Shown here: positions 9,440 to 18,500 of the stretch, in pieces | Position numbering within the stretch: the first letter of the stretch is position 1 | How the letters are laid out: each line of letters starts with the position of its first letter | Origin: Oceanicoccus sagamiensis | GTDB taxonomy: Bacteria > Pseudomonadota > Gammaproteobacteria > Pseudomonadales > Dasaniaceae | Length of the DNA stretch: 64,000 nucleotides | Reading direction: 5' to 3' | Assembly: GCF_002117105.1 (NCBI RefSeq) | Contig: NZ_CP019343.1 | Coordinates: 4,154,001-4,218,000 of the forward strand | Translations under genes and position numbers: made by a program | The notes under the pieces: generated by a model | What the model was told of the DNA's origin: nothing | Seen by the model: the letters and a program-made list of their open reading frames with translations, nothing else | Database searches by the model: none

Positions 9440-9516
9440 CGGGGTATAGCGCAGTCTGGTAGCGCGCCTGCTTTGGGAGCAGGATGTCGGGAGTTCGAAT
9501 CTCTCTACCCCGACCA
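9440..9516 (+). tRNA. tRNA-Pro(TGG)
   Basis: A 77-base cloverleaf with encoded CCA. The acceptor stem CGGGGTA pairs with TACCCCG. The D arm is AGCGCAGTCTGGTAGCGC-like, the anticodon stem CCTGC/GCAGG encloses loop TTTGGGA (anticodon TGG), and the T arm contains GTTCGAATC. It reads CCN proline codons. It lies 57 bases upstream of tRNA-His, probably in one transcript. Confidence 0.96.
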
Positions 9517-9573
9517 AATTCCTACGTTAAACACAGCCTGCTAACACTGTGATTTAATGTGACAAAAGTTTGT

Positions 9574-9650
9574 GGTGGGCGTAGCTCAGTTGGTAGAGCG
9601 CCGGATTGTGATTCCGGTGGTCGTGGGTTCAATCCCCATCGTTCACCCCA
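9574..9650 (+). tRNA. tRNA-His(GTG)
   Basis: The gene has the extra 5' G (G-1, base 9574) typical of histidine tRNAs, opposite C73. The acceptor GTGGGCG pairs with CGTTCAC through two G-T pairs. The anticodon loop TTGTGAT gives anticodon GTG, and the T arm reads GTTCAATCC. CCA is encoded. It probably shares the promoter at 9364-9392 with tRNA-Pro. The accessory-looking segment begins right after it. Confidence 0.96.
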
Positions 9651-9660
9651 TTATTCTACT

Positions 9661-9690
9661 GGTTACAGGGATAGTAACCGTTTCACTTTT
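9661..9690 (+). terminator. Weak candidate terminator after tRNA-His
   Basis: GGTTAC (9661-9666) pairs with GTAACC (9674-9679) around a 7-base loop, followed by a T-rich stretch (GTTTCACTTTT). The stem is short, so this is a modest candidate for the end of the tRNA transcript. Confidence 0.35.
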
Positions 9691-9708
9691 CTCCTTTCGG
9701 AATATTAT

Positions 9709-9725
9709 TTTCGGAATATACAGTA
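9709..9725 (+). repeat. 17-bp direct repeat, left copy
   Basis: TTTCGGAATATACAGTA at 9709-9725 recurs exactly at 15299-15315, and a partial copy (TTTCGGAATAT) sits just before it at 9695-9705. The two full copies flank the segment with the DUF1254 genes, the LysR regulator and the exported oxidoreductase, next to tRNA-His. Such a layout can mark the ends of an inserted element, but no integrase or transposase is visible. Confidence 0.6.
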
Positions 9726-9904
9726 TGTATCTGTGTACAGTACACGGCCGCCTCTCCAACTATTATTGATTTGAATGCAGCGCTCAAAAGTCTGGATAAA
9801 TTACCGAAACTCAATCGGTTGAAATGTCTGTAATGTGCCAACAGCTGACATTTAGTCACCCTAAAGTTAACGTCGTAGCCACAAGTATCTCGCGCAAAGT
9901 ATCC

Positions 9905-11347
9905 TTATTTCTCAATACGTTCGATTGATGGCGGGACAAACTCGAACCATGCCTCAGAGGGACCGTACATACGGAATAGAGAGAACCATTCCTCGCCAGG
10001 GGTTATTGGCATGCAGTTGGTATAGTCGGTGTCATCACAGCGACTGGACCAATGGATACTCACAGAACCGTCGGCGTTGATTACGAAGTCGGTGTCGTTT
10101 GACGCTACGCCGATTTTTTCTGACCCCGCGATATACGCCCCGTTATCCATCGAGTAAGTTAAGAATGAATAGAAACGCGCAGCCGGAACATCCTCGTGGC
10201 TCGCAATATGTAACTTGTAGTCGTGGTCACCAGACATTGGGCGACCTTTACTATCCAATACACCTTTGATGTAGGTAGTAGATTTTGAATCGGCAAGCGA
10301 CGCGGGTGGCGCAAAGTAATAGGTAAATGTAGTGCCGCGAGACGAATAGTCGTTCCAATTGTCGTCCACGTAGGTCGCGTTCGTAGCCATCATTTCCTTG
10401 TCAACGGGAATGGTCCACTGTGACTGTTCGCCCCATAGACGCGGTGCATAATACGTGAAGTCGTGGGCGATTTCGGCTTTCAGTTGAACAATAGCACCGA
10501 GTAGCATCTGCGCCTGTGCCTCTGCTGGCTCGAACGGTTTACCCTTCTCAATACCGATAGACTTCATCATCCCGTAAAAGGCTTTCTCGTCAGCCTTGAT
10601 CAGTTCCTCATTGATAGCCTTGTGTGCTGACGCCCAAAACGAAGCGTCGAATTTGATATGTCCTTCGTACTCTAAGCCGTCGAGGGCGATGTGATTTGTT
10701 ACAGCTTCACCGCCCAGAGGGTAAATTTTCAAGCCTTTGATATACTCCGCCGAGCGAGCCATATCTTCGTCTGATGTTGTCTTGGTGAGAGAGCGGATAG
10801 AGATATAGCCACGGTTTGTCGGTTGCTCCACTACGATATAGCCTTTGGTATCACCCTCGTAGCCTTCTGGAACAATTAAATACTTACCCCCCTTACCCTC
10901 GTCTGCGCCGTCTGGCCCTACATCAACTAAAGGCATGTGCCATGATGTGAGAAATGTACCGAAGAATGAGTTCGTGTCTGTTGCGGCTGGCATCTCAACC
11001 ACTAACGGCCCGTCTTTGATATTGTGGTATGTGTGTACGTATGGCGAGTTATTGTTACCTGTCACCATGGCCGCACTGTGGGTCATTGGTTTTGCATAAT
11101 AGTAAACGGTGTTTGTGGCGTCACCACCGAAACTATCAAAGGCAACTTGTGCCATCCGCTCATACATGACTTGCGGCATGATCCATGTACCCGCCTCAAG
11201 CGCACGACGCTCGAAGCGCTTGTCTTCGATTGACTGGGACACAGTTGGATTACTTTGTGTGTCGGCAGCCTTGTCTGTGCAACCAACGGTGATCGCTGCT
11301 GCGCAGGCAAGTATAAGTATCGTCTTCATTGTATTGTACCTCTTCAT
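9905..11347 (-). CDS. DUF1254/DUF1214 domain lipoprotein
   Basis: An exported protein of about 480 residues. The hydrophobic leader ends in a lipobox (ITVGC), so it is probably a lipoprotein. The N-terminal half contains DUF1254-like sequence (NTVYYYAKPM, then the DG-PLVVEMP stretch), and the C-terminal part is DUF1214-like (YSFLTYSMDNGAYIA, then IHWSSRCDD). Proteins with this pair are widespread in marine proteobacteria and have no established biochemical role. The ATG at 11347 is chosen because GAGGAG precedes it at seven bases; an earlier ATG at 11362 would consume that site. It lies 69 bases downstream of a second DUF1254-type gene on the same strand, so the two probably form an operon. 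Confidence 0.78.
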   Translation of the reverse strand: MKRYNTMKTILILACAAAITVGCTDKAADTQSNPTVSQSIEDKRFERRALEAGTWIMPQVMYERMAQVAFDSFGGDATNTVYYYAKPMTHSAAMVTGNNNSPYVHTYHNIKDGPLVVEMPAATDTNSFFGTFLTSWHMPLVDVGPDGADEGKGGKYLIVPEGYEGDTKGYIVVEQPTNRGYISIRSLTKTTSDEDMARSAEYIKGLKIYPLGGEAVTNHIALDGLEYEGHIKFDASFWASAHKAINEELIKADEKAFYGMMKSIGIEKGKPFEPAEAQAQMLLGAIVQLKAEIAHDFTYYAPRLWGEQSQWTIPVDKEMMATNATYVDDNWNDYSSRGTTFTYYFAPPASLADSKSTTYIKGVLDSKGRPMSGDHDYKLHIASHEDVPAARFYSFLTYSMDNGAYIAGSEKIGVASNDTDFVINADGSVSIHWSSRCDDTDYTNCMPITPGEEWFSLFRMYGPSEAWFEFVPPSIERIEK

Positions 11348-11416
11348 GGTACTACTCCTCATCGGGTCAGCCTGAAGTTACTGAGTTTGTTAAATTCTGT
11401 GGGGGGGCAAAGTCGT

Positions 11417-12418
11417 TTAAACGTCTTTGCCTTTTACGCTGTACATGGCATCAGCCGATTTCTTAACCTCTGCTGCATCTACCGGTAAGTACATGCGTAT
11501 CAGTAGGTTGCCTCCTTTTTCTACTGAGGCGTTACCTGGCCCTTTTTCACAGTTAGTAGTAAAGGACAGCGAGTCACCTTCGTCTTTCATTTCATTGTGC
11601 GAAATATAAAAGTCATCCACTTTTATCCAGCCGTCAGCACCGTAAAAAGTCGCCGACATAAAGCCGTTGTTATCCCAATCTAGCCCAGGTTTCTCAAAAG
11701 TCCAAACCTGACAGGCTTCAGAGTCTATTTGCAGTGGAACATACTGTGCAGTTGTCATGGGTAAGCCTCCCCAGCCGTAGGCTGCTGCATACAGATAGTT
11801 GTGCGGGTTAACATCGGCCAGTGTCTTGCCAAAGGCGTCGTGGCCTGCAATCTTTTGCTCGCCAGCATTGACCTGTCGAACTAACTCTTCTCGGAAAGAG
11901 ACTACTTCGTCGGCATCAAAGCCTTTGCTTTCATAAGGGCGGTTAGCCTTGGCTTCGAATTTCAATGCCTGCTGACGGGCTTTAGTATTAGCAATGTCAC
12001 CGTTGTCGCGAGTACGAGCCAACAGATAAACATAATCGCCTTCGATATCGGCAGCATTGACCTGTAACGATTCACCATTCAGTACTACCTGATGAAATAG
12101 ATGCGCCTCATCAATGATATGGATAATTTGAAATTCATCAGACTTGGGCACACTAAAAGTAGCCCCTTGGCTGACATCGACAATGGCGATGGAGTAAACC
12201 ACATCGCGGTTTGACCGAATCACTTGCTGCTTCTCTTTGGAGACGGGCTCGTCATGTATCCAGGTGTTAACCCCAACCTTTTGCTGTACGCCAGCAAAGT
12301 ACCAGTCACTTTCAGCCACTACATAGTTTTCCATAGTCACTGACTTAACCGCTGGCATGGAGGCTATGACGCCTACTGAGGCGGCTGCTATAACACTGGC
12401 TAATAGTAATTTTTTCAT
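11417..12418 (-). CDS. Exported DUF1254/DUF1214-type protein
   Basis: A 333-residue protein with a clear signal peptide (MKKLLLASVIAAASVG, about 1-25). The sequence resembles the DUF1254 region (VIRSNRDVVYSIAIVDVSQG, about 67-86) and ends in a DUF1214-like beta-rich part (SATFYGADGWIKVDD, LLIRMYLPV). It lacks a lipobox cysteine and is shorter than its downstream neighbour, so the pair are likely divergent relatives working together in the periplasm. AGGAG precedes the ATG at five bases. The LysR gene at 12641 is divergent, the classical layout for a LysR regulator controlling the neighbouring operon. Confidence 0.75.
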   Translation of the reverse strand: MKKLLLASVIAAASVGVIASMPAVKSVTMENYVVAESDWYFAGVQQKVGVNTWIHDEPVSKEKQQVIRSNRDVVYSIAIVDVSQGATFSVPKSDEFQIIHIIDEAHLFHQVVLNGESLQVNAADIEGDYVYLLARTRDNGDIANTKARQQALKFEAKANRPYESKGFDADEVVSFREELVRQVNAGEQKIAGHDAFGKTLADVNPHNYLYAAAYGWGGLPMTTAQYVPLQIDSEACQVWTFEKPGLDWDNNGFMSATFYGADGWIKVDDFYISHNEMKDEGDSLSFTTNCEKGPGNASVEKGGNLLIRMYLPVDAAEVKKSADAMYSVKGKDV

Positions 12419-12610
12419 TGTCGACTCCTATTGTGTCGCTTGTCTTAAGGTAATGGTCGTATGGTTAAGATTTAAGAGCCTATTCAATTGCTACGCCCTA
12501 CATCCCTCCGCAGATCTTTTGGTGCCCCAGCCTTAATGTGGCTGCTTGTGGCTTATCTCTGCAATGAGTGTAGATTACGCAAGAGTATGATATGATACAA
12601 ACGACTTAAA

Positions 12611-12622
12611 ATCATTAATGAT
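12611..12622. promoter_or_regulatory. Palindrome in the LysR/DUF1254 divergent region
   Basis: ATCATTAATGAT is a perfect 12-base palindrome, 19 bases upstream of the LysR ATG and just after an AT-rich stretch with TATGATATGATAC. The position would suit an autoregulatory operator, and the rest of the divergent gap offers room for a promoter towards the DUF1254 pair. Function is inferred from position only. Confidence 0.35.
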
Positions 12623-12640
12623 ATGACCTAAGTGGGAATC

Positions 12641-13573
12641 ATGTACGACTATCGACAACTAGCCAGAGCTGACTTGAACCTATTGGTGGCTTTTCAGATG
12701 CTGATGGATGAAGGCTCGGTAAGCGGCGCTGCCGAGCGGGCCTTTGTTAGCCAGTCGGCGATGAGCCGTACCTTGCAACGACTGCGAGATTTATTCGATG
12801 ACCCTTTGTTTGTCAGGCAATCTCATGGTCTGGCGGCTACTCAACGTGCGATTGACTTGCATCAGCAGTTACAGCCATTGCTCGCGGGTATTGATAAAAC
12901 CCTGGAGCCTGTCAGTTTTGACCCCGCCCAGTTACAGGGTCAGTTTGTGATTGCCTGCCCTTCTGTACTTAGCACCCATTGGCTGGCTAGTTTAGTGGCT
13001 CGTTTAGCGACAGTAGCGCCTCGGGTGAAACTGCGAACGATTGAAGCGGTAGCAAGCCCTGAGCAATTACTTAGTGATAACAGCGCCGATTTAGTAGTGC
13101 ATACCGCTGAGACAGAAAGTGGTGAGTTTGCAGCTACGCCGTTGCCTGACGCTACAACTTTATGTCTGGTTCGAGAGGGACACCCGTTGACGGGTAAGAA
13201 AATCAGCTTAAAACAATTTTTAAGTTTTCCGCATTTACGCTATTACATTCCGGGGCTAAACACGGATAACCAAGGTTTGATCGATTTACGATTATCCAAA
13301 ATGGGCAAGCAGCGTGAGGTTCGTTATGACGGTCACGATATGGCAACGCTGTTAGAAATCACTCGTGATAGCGACTGTATTTTCTCTCTGGCGAGTGTGA
13401 AAACAAGTGTGGCCGATCAAGCGAAGGTACGCTGGTCGGGAGTTCGTGTTTTAAAAAGTCCTACGGAGTTACAAATGGAGACACTCCCGATGGCATTGTT
13501 CAGTTTGCGGCGGCGAGCTTCGGAGCCGGCTTTGAGTTGGCTGACCGAGGAAATCAGTAATAGCTTTAAATAA
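12641..13573 (+). CDS. LysR family transcriptional regulator
   Basis: A cytosolic regulator of 310 residues. The N-terminal winged helix (RADLNLLVAFQMLMDEGS, AAERAFVSQSAMSRTLQRLR, then LFDDPLFVR) is the standard LysR DNA-binding domain, and the remainder (about 90-300) is the periplasmic-binding-protein-like effector domain. The ATG at 12641 is preferred to a GTG at 12632 because AAGTGGGA then serves as ribosome binding site. The likely targets are the divergent DUF1254 pair; the effector is unknown. Confidence 0.88.
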   Translation: MYDYRQLARADLNLLVAFQMLMDEGSVSGAAERAFVSQSAMSRTLQRLRDLFDDPLFVRQSHGLAATQRAIDLHQQLQPLLAGIDKTLEPVSFDPAQLQGQFVIACPSVLSTHWLASLVARLATVAPRVKLRTIEAVASPEQLLSDNSADLVVHTAETESGEFAATPLPDATTLCLVREGHPLTGKKISLKQFLSFPHLRYYIPGLNTDNQGLIDLRLSKMGKQREVRYDGHDMATLLEITRDSDCIFSLASVKTSVADQAKVRWSGVRVLKSPTELQMETLPMALFSLRRRASEPALSWLTEEISNSFK

Positions 13574-13971
13574 AACCAGAGCAGGCGACCCATTTAAGTC
13601 ACATCGAGTTCGGTCCCCGCTCGGTGTTCGGTCTACCCAGCCCCATAGAGGCGGTAAGTCTTCGCGAGGTGTGCGTCAGCCAAGGGGCAGGAGCAGCCAG
13701 GAAGTTAGCATCGTTAGGCGTAATAGATAGTCCGTTATGGGTCAGGAGCTGCCAAAACAGCACGCTGGGCCGGATACCGCCCTATAGACTGTTATGTGCC
13801 AAAAGCAGACCCTACAGATACTAAAAAGCCCCCGATGAATGAGCAGCGCTTTGTCCAGCCATAGGCGCTCATCCGCTTTCAGTCTTAAGTTTTTCATCTG
13901 CCATTACCCGAAACAGTAAAGGCAGTTGAAACTGAAATCTGTGTAACGACTAAATATTTTTGTCTAAACCG
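13574..13971. other. Intergenic stretch without a recognised gene
   Basis: About 400 bases between the convergent LysR and oxidoreductase genes. The sequence from about 13600 to 13830 is less AT-rich than typical spacers here. Its only open frame (13624-13824, GTG start) has no ribosome binding site or recognisable domain. I saw no terminator, transposase remnant or tRNA. A decayed gene fragment or a structured RNA are both possible, and I cannot choose between them. Confidence 0.4.
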
Positions 13972-15078
13972 CTATTCAGTGTTTGGAACAATGAGTACCT
14001 TACCATTTCTACCTTTCTCGGCTGCGCGTGTAACCGCAGCTTTAATGTCAGCAACGTTAAAGCGCGAGTCGATATTGGCTTGTAGTGCGCCGCTTGCAAC
14101 CAAAGGTATAATTTGGCCAAAGGCCGCCTGCTTTTCTTGCACAGTAGCCGTCTTAAACCATTTTGATAACCAAAAGCCGCGAATGCGAATATCATTAAAT
14201 ATAGTGACTGCGGGGTTCAGTATTGGTGACTTTCCTGACATTGAACCATAAGCAACCAAGGTAGCTCCATTGCTAAGACTTTCTGATAAGCGAGTAAATG
14301 TCTCTCCACCTACTGCATCAATCGCTAGGGAAATAGATGCATTGTTAGATGCGCGACCAATTTTCTGAACAAGATCCTGCCCATCAATCAAAACGACATC
14401 AGCCCCTTTTTCCTTTAGGTCTTCAGCCAAGCCCTCGCGACGAACAACATTGATAGTTTTGATCCCTCGCTGTTTAGCAAGCTGAATCACATAACCCCCT
14501 ACTGCTGAATTAGATGCGCTCTGTACAATCCAGTCACCCTCCTTAAGCTCAACAAATGAGGTAAGCATAAGTAATGCTGATAGAGGGTTGATAGCTGTCA
14601 TAGAAAGCTGCTCAATCACCTCATCACTGAGCTTGCCAAGATTAGGCAGAGGGATAACACTAGCTGCAGGAGCGATGATTTCTTCACGCCAGGTCCCCAT
14701 TCCGGGAAGCAGAACTAATTGCCCCATACTTACTTGGGTCACTTCTGCCGATACCTCTATAACTCGGCCAATGCCTTCGCTACCCGGTGTTGAGGGCAAT
14801 ACAGGATCGATACCGTATTCACCAGAAATTTGTAATAAATTGGAGGGGTGAATCGGTGCGGCCAACACGTTTATTCTTATTTCACCAGTGGTTATGGATC
14901 GTGACATAGTTTCTTTAACTTCAAGTACTTTTGCAGGGTCGCCAATTTGATTCAATTCGACGTATTTGAATGTCGATCCAGATCTCTGCTGCGCCGTAGC
15001 AGGGTTGCCGTCCGCCCAAGTAAAATGCGTGAGACAAAGTAGAAGCGTCAAAATAGAGGCAGTAGAGATTTTTTTCAT
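13972..15078 (-). CDS. MDR-superfamily oxidoreductase (quinone/enoyl reductase type) with signal peptide
   Basis: About 368 residues in the zinc-independent medium-chain dehydrogenase family, closest in style to MECR-type 2-enoyl reductases. It has an N-terminal GroES-like fold (PSTPGSEGIGRV, about 85-96) and a Rossmann fold with ASNSAVGGYVIQLAK, then VDAVGG-like AIDAVGGET and GFWLSKW. Unusually, it begins with a convincing signal peptide (MKKISTASILTLLLCLTHFTW, about 1-22). The ATG at 15078 is chosen because GGAA precedes it; the ATG at 15099 lacks a ribosome binding site. It is the last gene before the right-hand 17-bp repeat and is convergent with the LysR gene. Confidence 0.75.
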   Translation of the reverse strand: MKKISTASILTLLLCLTHFTWADGNPATAQQRSGSTFKYVELNQIGDPAKVLEVKETMSRSITTGEIRINVLAAPIHPSNLLQISGEYGIDPVLPSTPGSEGIGRVIEVSAEVTQVSMGQLVLLPGMGTWREEIIAPAASVIPLPNLGKLSDEVIEQLSMTAINPLSALLMLTSFVELKEGDWIVQSASNSAVGGYVIQLAKQRGIKTINVVRREGLAEDLKEKGADVVLIDGQDLVQKIGRASNNASISLAIDAVGGETFTRLSESLSNGATLVAYGSMSGKSPILNPAVTIFNDIRIRGFWLSKWFKTATVQEKQAAFGQIIPLVASGALQANIDSRFNVADIKAAVTRAAEKGRNGKVLIVPNTE

Positions 15079-15298
15079 TATGTAATTCCGGCTTTTCATA
15101 AATTGATTATTTAAAACATAACACCTATAGAATTGAGGTGTAAGCGAAATAGTCGAACTTATTGTTCACATGCTGTTTTAATACGGTTAGTGTCTTCTAT
15201 GGGTCAATAAATGACACTAAATAAAGTAATACCCAGGTTATGTGCGAGCTATACGATCTTAGTGTTAAAGTAAAAAAGGCGGCCAGATGACCAATTTC

Positions 15299-15376
15299 TT
15301 TCGGAATATACAGTACCTAGAACGGCCTAAAATGGGCTTTTTCGGGGTGTTTTTCAGGGTTTATATTCCGAAAATA
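15299..15376. repeat. Right copy of the 17-bp direct repeat, with an inverted copy
   Basis: TTTCGGAATATACAGTA at 15299-15315 repeats 9709-9725 exactly. An inverted 12-base version, TATATTCCGAAA, lies at 15362-15373, so this end can also fold into a stem with a loop of about 50 bases. The rest of the gap between 15079 and 15542 is AT-rich and shows no convincing gene; the open frame 15287-15490 merely runs through the repeats. Confidence 0.55.
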
Positions 15377-15542
15377 CAACCTATATCTTTGTTTTTATTA
15401 TGGTTTCCACCGGATTTTTTATCGTCGAGGCTTAAAGTCGGTTCCGAACCAATGGCAGTAGCAGTAACATCAACATACGACCCATCTTAAAGCCTGCCTG
15501 TCAGGTGATCACCATCAATTTACAGCGAAAGGCATAGTTCCG

Positions 15543-18500
15543 TTAGGGTGCCTCCTGGCTAATCAGTGGTAGTTTTGCAATCCCATTGGAGTCAAAGTAG
15601 TAGATAAAATTATTGTGGATTGCAACAGGACGGCCTCCCCCTTTGCTGCCACCACCGACTAAATAAGGCTTGGCTGGATCGGCCACATTGATAACCTGGG
15701 TTCCTAGCACACCAGGGGTGCCAGCATAAATATAGTCACCCTCTTTAAGCAATGTTTCAACGCCATAGGATGCGTCGTACATTTTCGGTCCATAATAAAC
15801 ACTCTTGGCCAACTCTAGCCGCCCAACAACAGTCATTGCTGCCGGATCAGAAATATTAACCACCTCAAGCAATGGCCCATTGCTTCGCCCTCCGAAATCT
15901 TGCGCTACATAGAGATAGTCGCCCTCCAAAGTAATCGTAGCCCCCTTAATATCCACACTGCTGACTAAGCTTGGCGACAAGGGATTACTGATATCTACAG
16001 CATATAATTTACCCTGATTGGAACCGACGATATAGGCAGTATTAGCCTGCACTGCCACCGATTTAAAAAAGTCATCCTCAATCTCAAATATTGAGAGTCT
16101 ATCGGGTGTGTCAGCAGAAATATCTAATAGCGTCAGCACAGCAGCCGGAGATTTGGCCCCGACCATAACCACGATATCGTCCTCGATAACAAAGTCATAA
16201 GCGGAGCCAGAATCCGACAAAGTTATCTCACCGATTTGTTGGCTAACATCATCAGCTACAAGCTCACGGATCGAGAAATGAATATCACTATCATCGCAGA
16301 GGATAAATAAGCGGTTCCCTTTAATCGCTATAACGCGCAGATGAAAACAACTATTGTCTTCCTCGGAATTCAGTGACTCCGTTGCGGTATCAAATGTAGA
16401 AATACCCTCATGGCCTACGGCTACTAGCCACTGGTCATTCACTGCCAAATACGGACTATTGGAGCTGACTATTGACTGTTCACTCCACTGTGGCTTATGC
16501 AGTGTATTTAAATCACTGACTACCAAACCTTCATTGCGCTCATAAAAGGCGCGCTGATTACGCACGATAAATTCTGCCGTGTTAGCCGCCGACGAATAGT
16601 ATTGCGCAGCGATATCAATAGCGTCATGGTCAGAGGTATCAAACTCAACCAGAGAGTGCCCCAGGTTACCATAGAGTTTGTTATCGTTTATCGACAGCGT
16701 ATAAATCCGCCCGGTTTCATTGAAGGTTGAAACGGTGAGCGGCGATGCAGGCACACTGATATCAACCACATTTAAACCCAGGTCTGTGGCTAAATATAAA
16801 ATATCGCCGTCAATCAATGCAGCCCCAATAGAATTGCTACTGCCGGAACTAAACACAGTGCTGATAACAGCGATATCTGCGGGGGTACTCGTATCGATTA
16901 GCACCACCTTGTCCCAGGCAACCACAGCGAGAACATTCTGCCCGGCTACGATGGTGTTGGCAGTATTTAAAGGCGTAATAATACTATCCAGTAAAAGCGG
17001 GTCTTCAGGGTCGCTAATATCAATACTGTAGACAGATTCTACCCGTGATGACAATACATAGGCCACATCACCGACTATTTGAATAGACCTTGGGTGTTCT
17101 CTGTCACCTCCCGGTGAATTGGGTAAAGCTATCGCACCAACCAGCACAGGGTTAGTCACATCACTAATATCAATAACATTAAAACCATAATCGGCTGAGT
17201 CAGTATCGCGGTTACCCACATAGGCATAGCTGCCGCTGACTGCTATCGCTGAAAACTCGACCGGCGTACTACTTAAAATATTGCCGTTATCCAAATCAAG
17301 TACCCTTAAACTATTCGACCCCATATAGGCATACTGATCGTCATAGGCACTAGTCTGAGCATCCACAAATCCCCAGCTATCATTAATATCGGTGGTTAAC
17401 AGCAAAGAAGCAAATAATGAGGTGCGCTCGCTACTCACGCCCGTTGTTAAGTTTCTATAGCCCCACTCATCATCCAGTTGCAGGTTTTGTGGGTCGGCCT
17501 GGTAATACAGAAATTTGGTAAAGCGTGCCTCAGGATTATCAAAAGACGACCAGGCCCATAAATCTTCAATGTTAATCTCGCTGTCGCCGGTAATATCGTC
17601 TTTTAACAAATAGCGAGAGCATTCGGTCATACGCTCTTTTAAGTGCTGATACGTTTGGCCAGATAACACATCATAATTCACATATTGGTAACAGGCCTCG
17701 GTGAGCATGGAGATATTCCACTCCCCGGCAATTAACTGCGCGCCGTCAATAATGGCGCGGATTCTACCGTCCACCCAGGCCCACTCCGAAGGGTCTGACA
17801 ACAAATCGATACCGTCACGGGCGATCAACAAATACTGTTTATCCGCTTCGATACAATCGGCGGGTAATTCAAGCCAGCCACTGGTAGCCTCTCGCTCGCT
17901 GGCCGAGCTGCTAACCTGACAAAGCACACCGGCAGAAAAATTCTCCAGATCATAAACTGAAACCACAGAACCCGTGACAGCCCCCTCCAGAGACACCCGG
18001 CCTGTAAGCGCTGTATTCTTTAAAAACGCTTGTGATAAGGTCACGGTATCCAGACCTATGACGCCTTTGTCATCGGTAACGGAGAGTTCAAAAACCAGCT
18101 CTGATTCCACCAATCTGGGCACAGTAAAAGACGCCGACAAGCTATTGGCTTGCTCTAGTGTTACGGCAAAGCCACTTAGCTGCCGCCACTGCACCTGAGC
18201 AAGTTCTCCATTAGGGGAGATAACCTGCCCTAACAAGCTTACCTGTCCCTCTGCAATCACCTCGCGGTCAATGCCCGCATCAACGACTAGCTCTTCAAAG
18301 GCCTGTGTCAGGGTAAGGGTGGCAACACCTCCAACCCCTTTTTCATCAGTCACCGATAGCTGAAAAACCAGATCCGAAGCTATGACTGAGGGGGCAATAA
18401 AAGATGCGGATAAGCTATCCGCTTGCTCAATAGTGACCGTGGGGCCGCTTAATTGTTGCCACAGTACCTCGGCCAACTCAGCATTCGGGGAGCTAGCCTG

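Noticed and set aside
9726-9746. LexA-like box near GTGTACAGTACAC
   Set aside because: The CTG and CAG half-sites do not have the ten-base spacing of an SOS box.
9559-9774. Open frames running through tRNA-His
   Set aside because: The cloverleaf and encoded CCA explain the sequence; the frames are chance.
13624-13824. 66-codon frame downstream of the LysR gene
   Set aside because: It has a GTG start, no ribosome binding site and no family resemblance.
15287-15490. 67-codon frame across the right-hand repeats
   Set aside because: It is made partly of the 17-bp repeat and its inverted copy, with no independent support.
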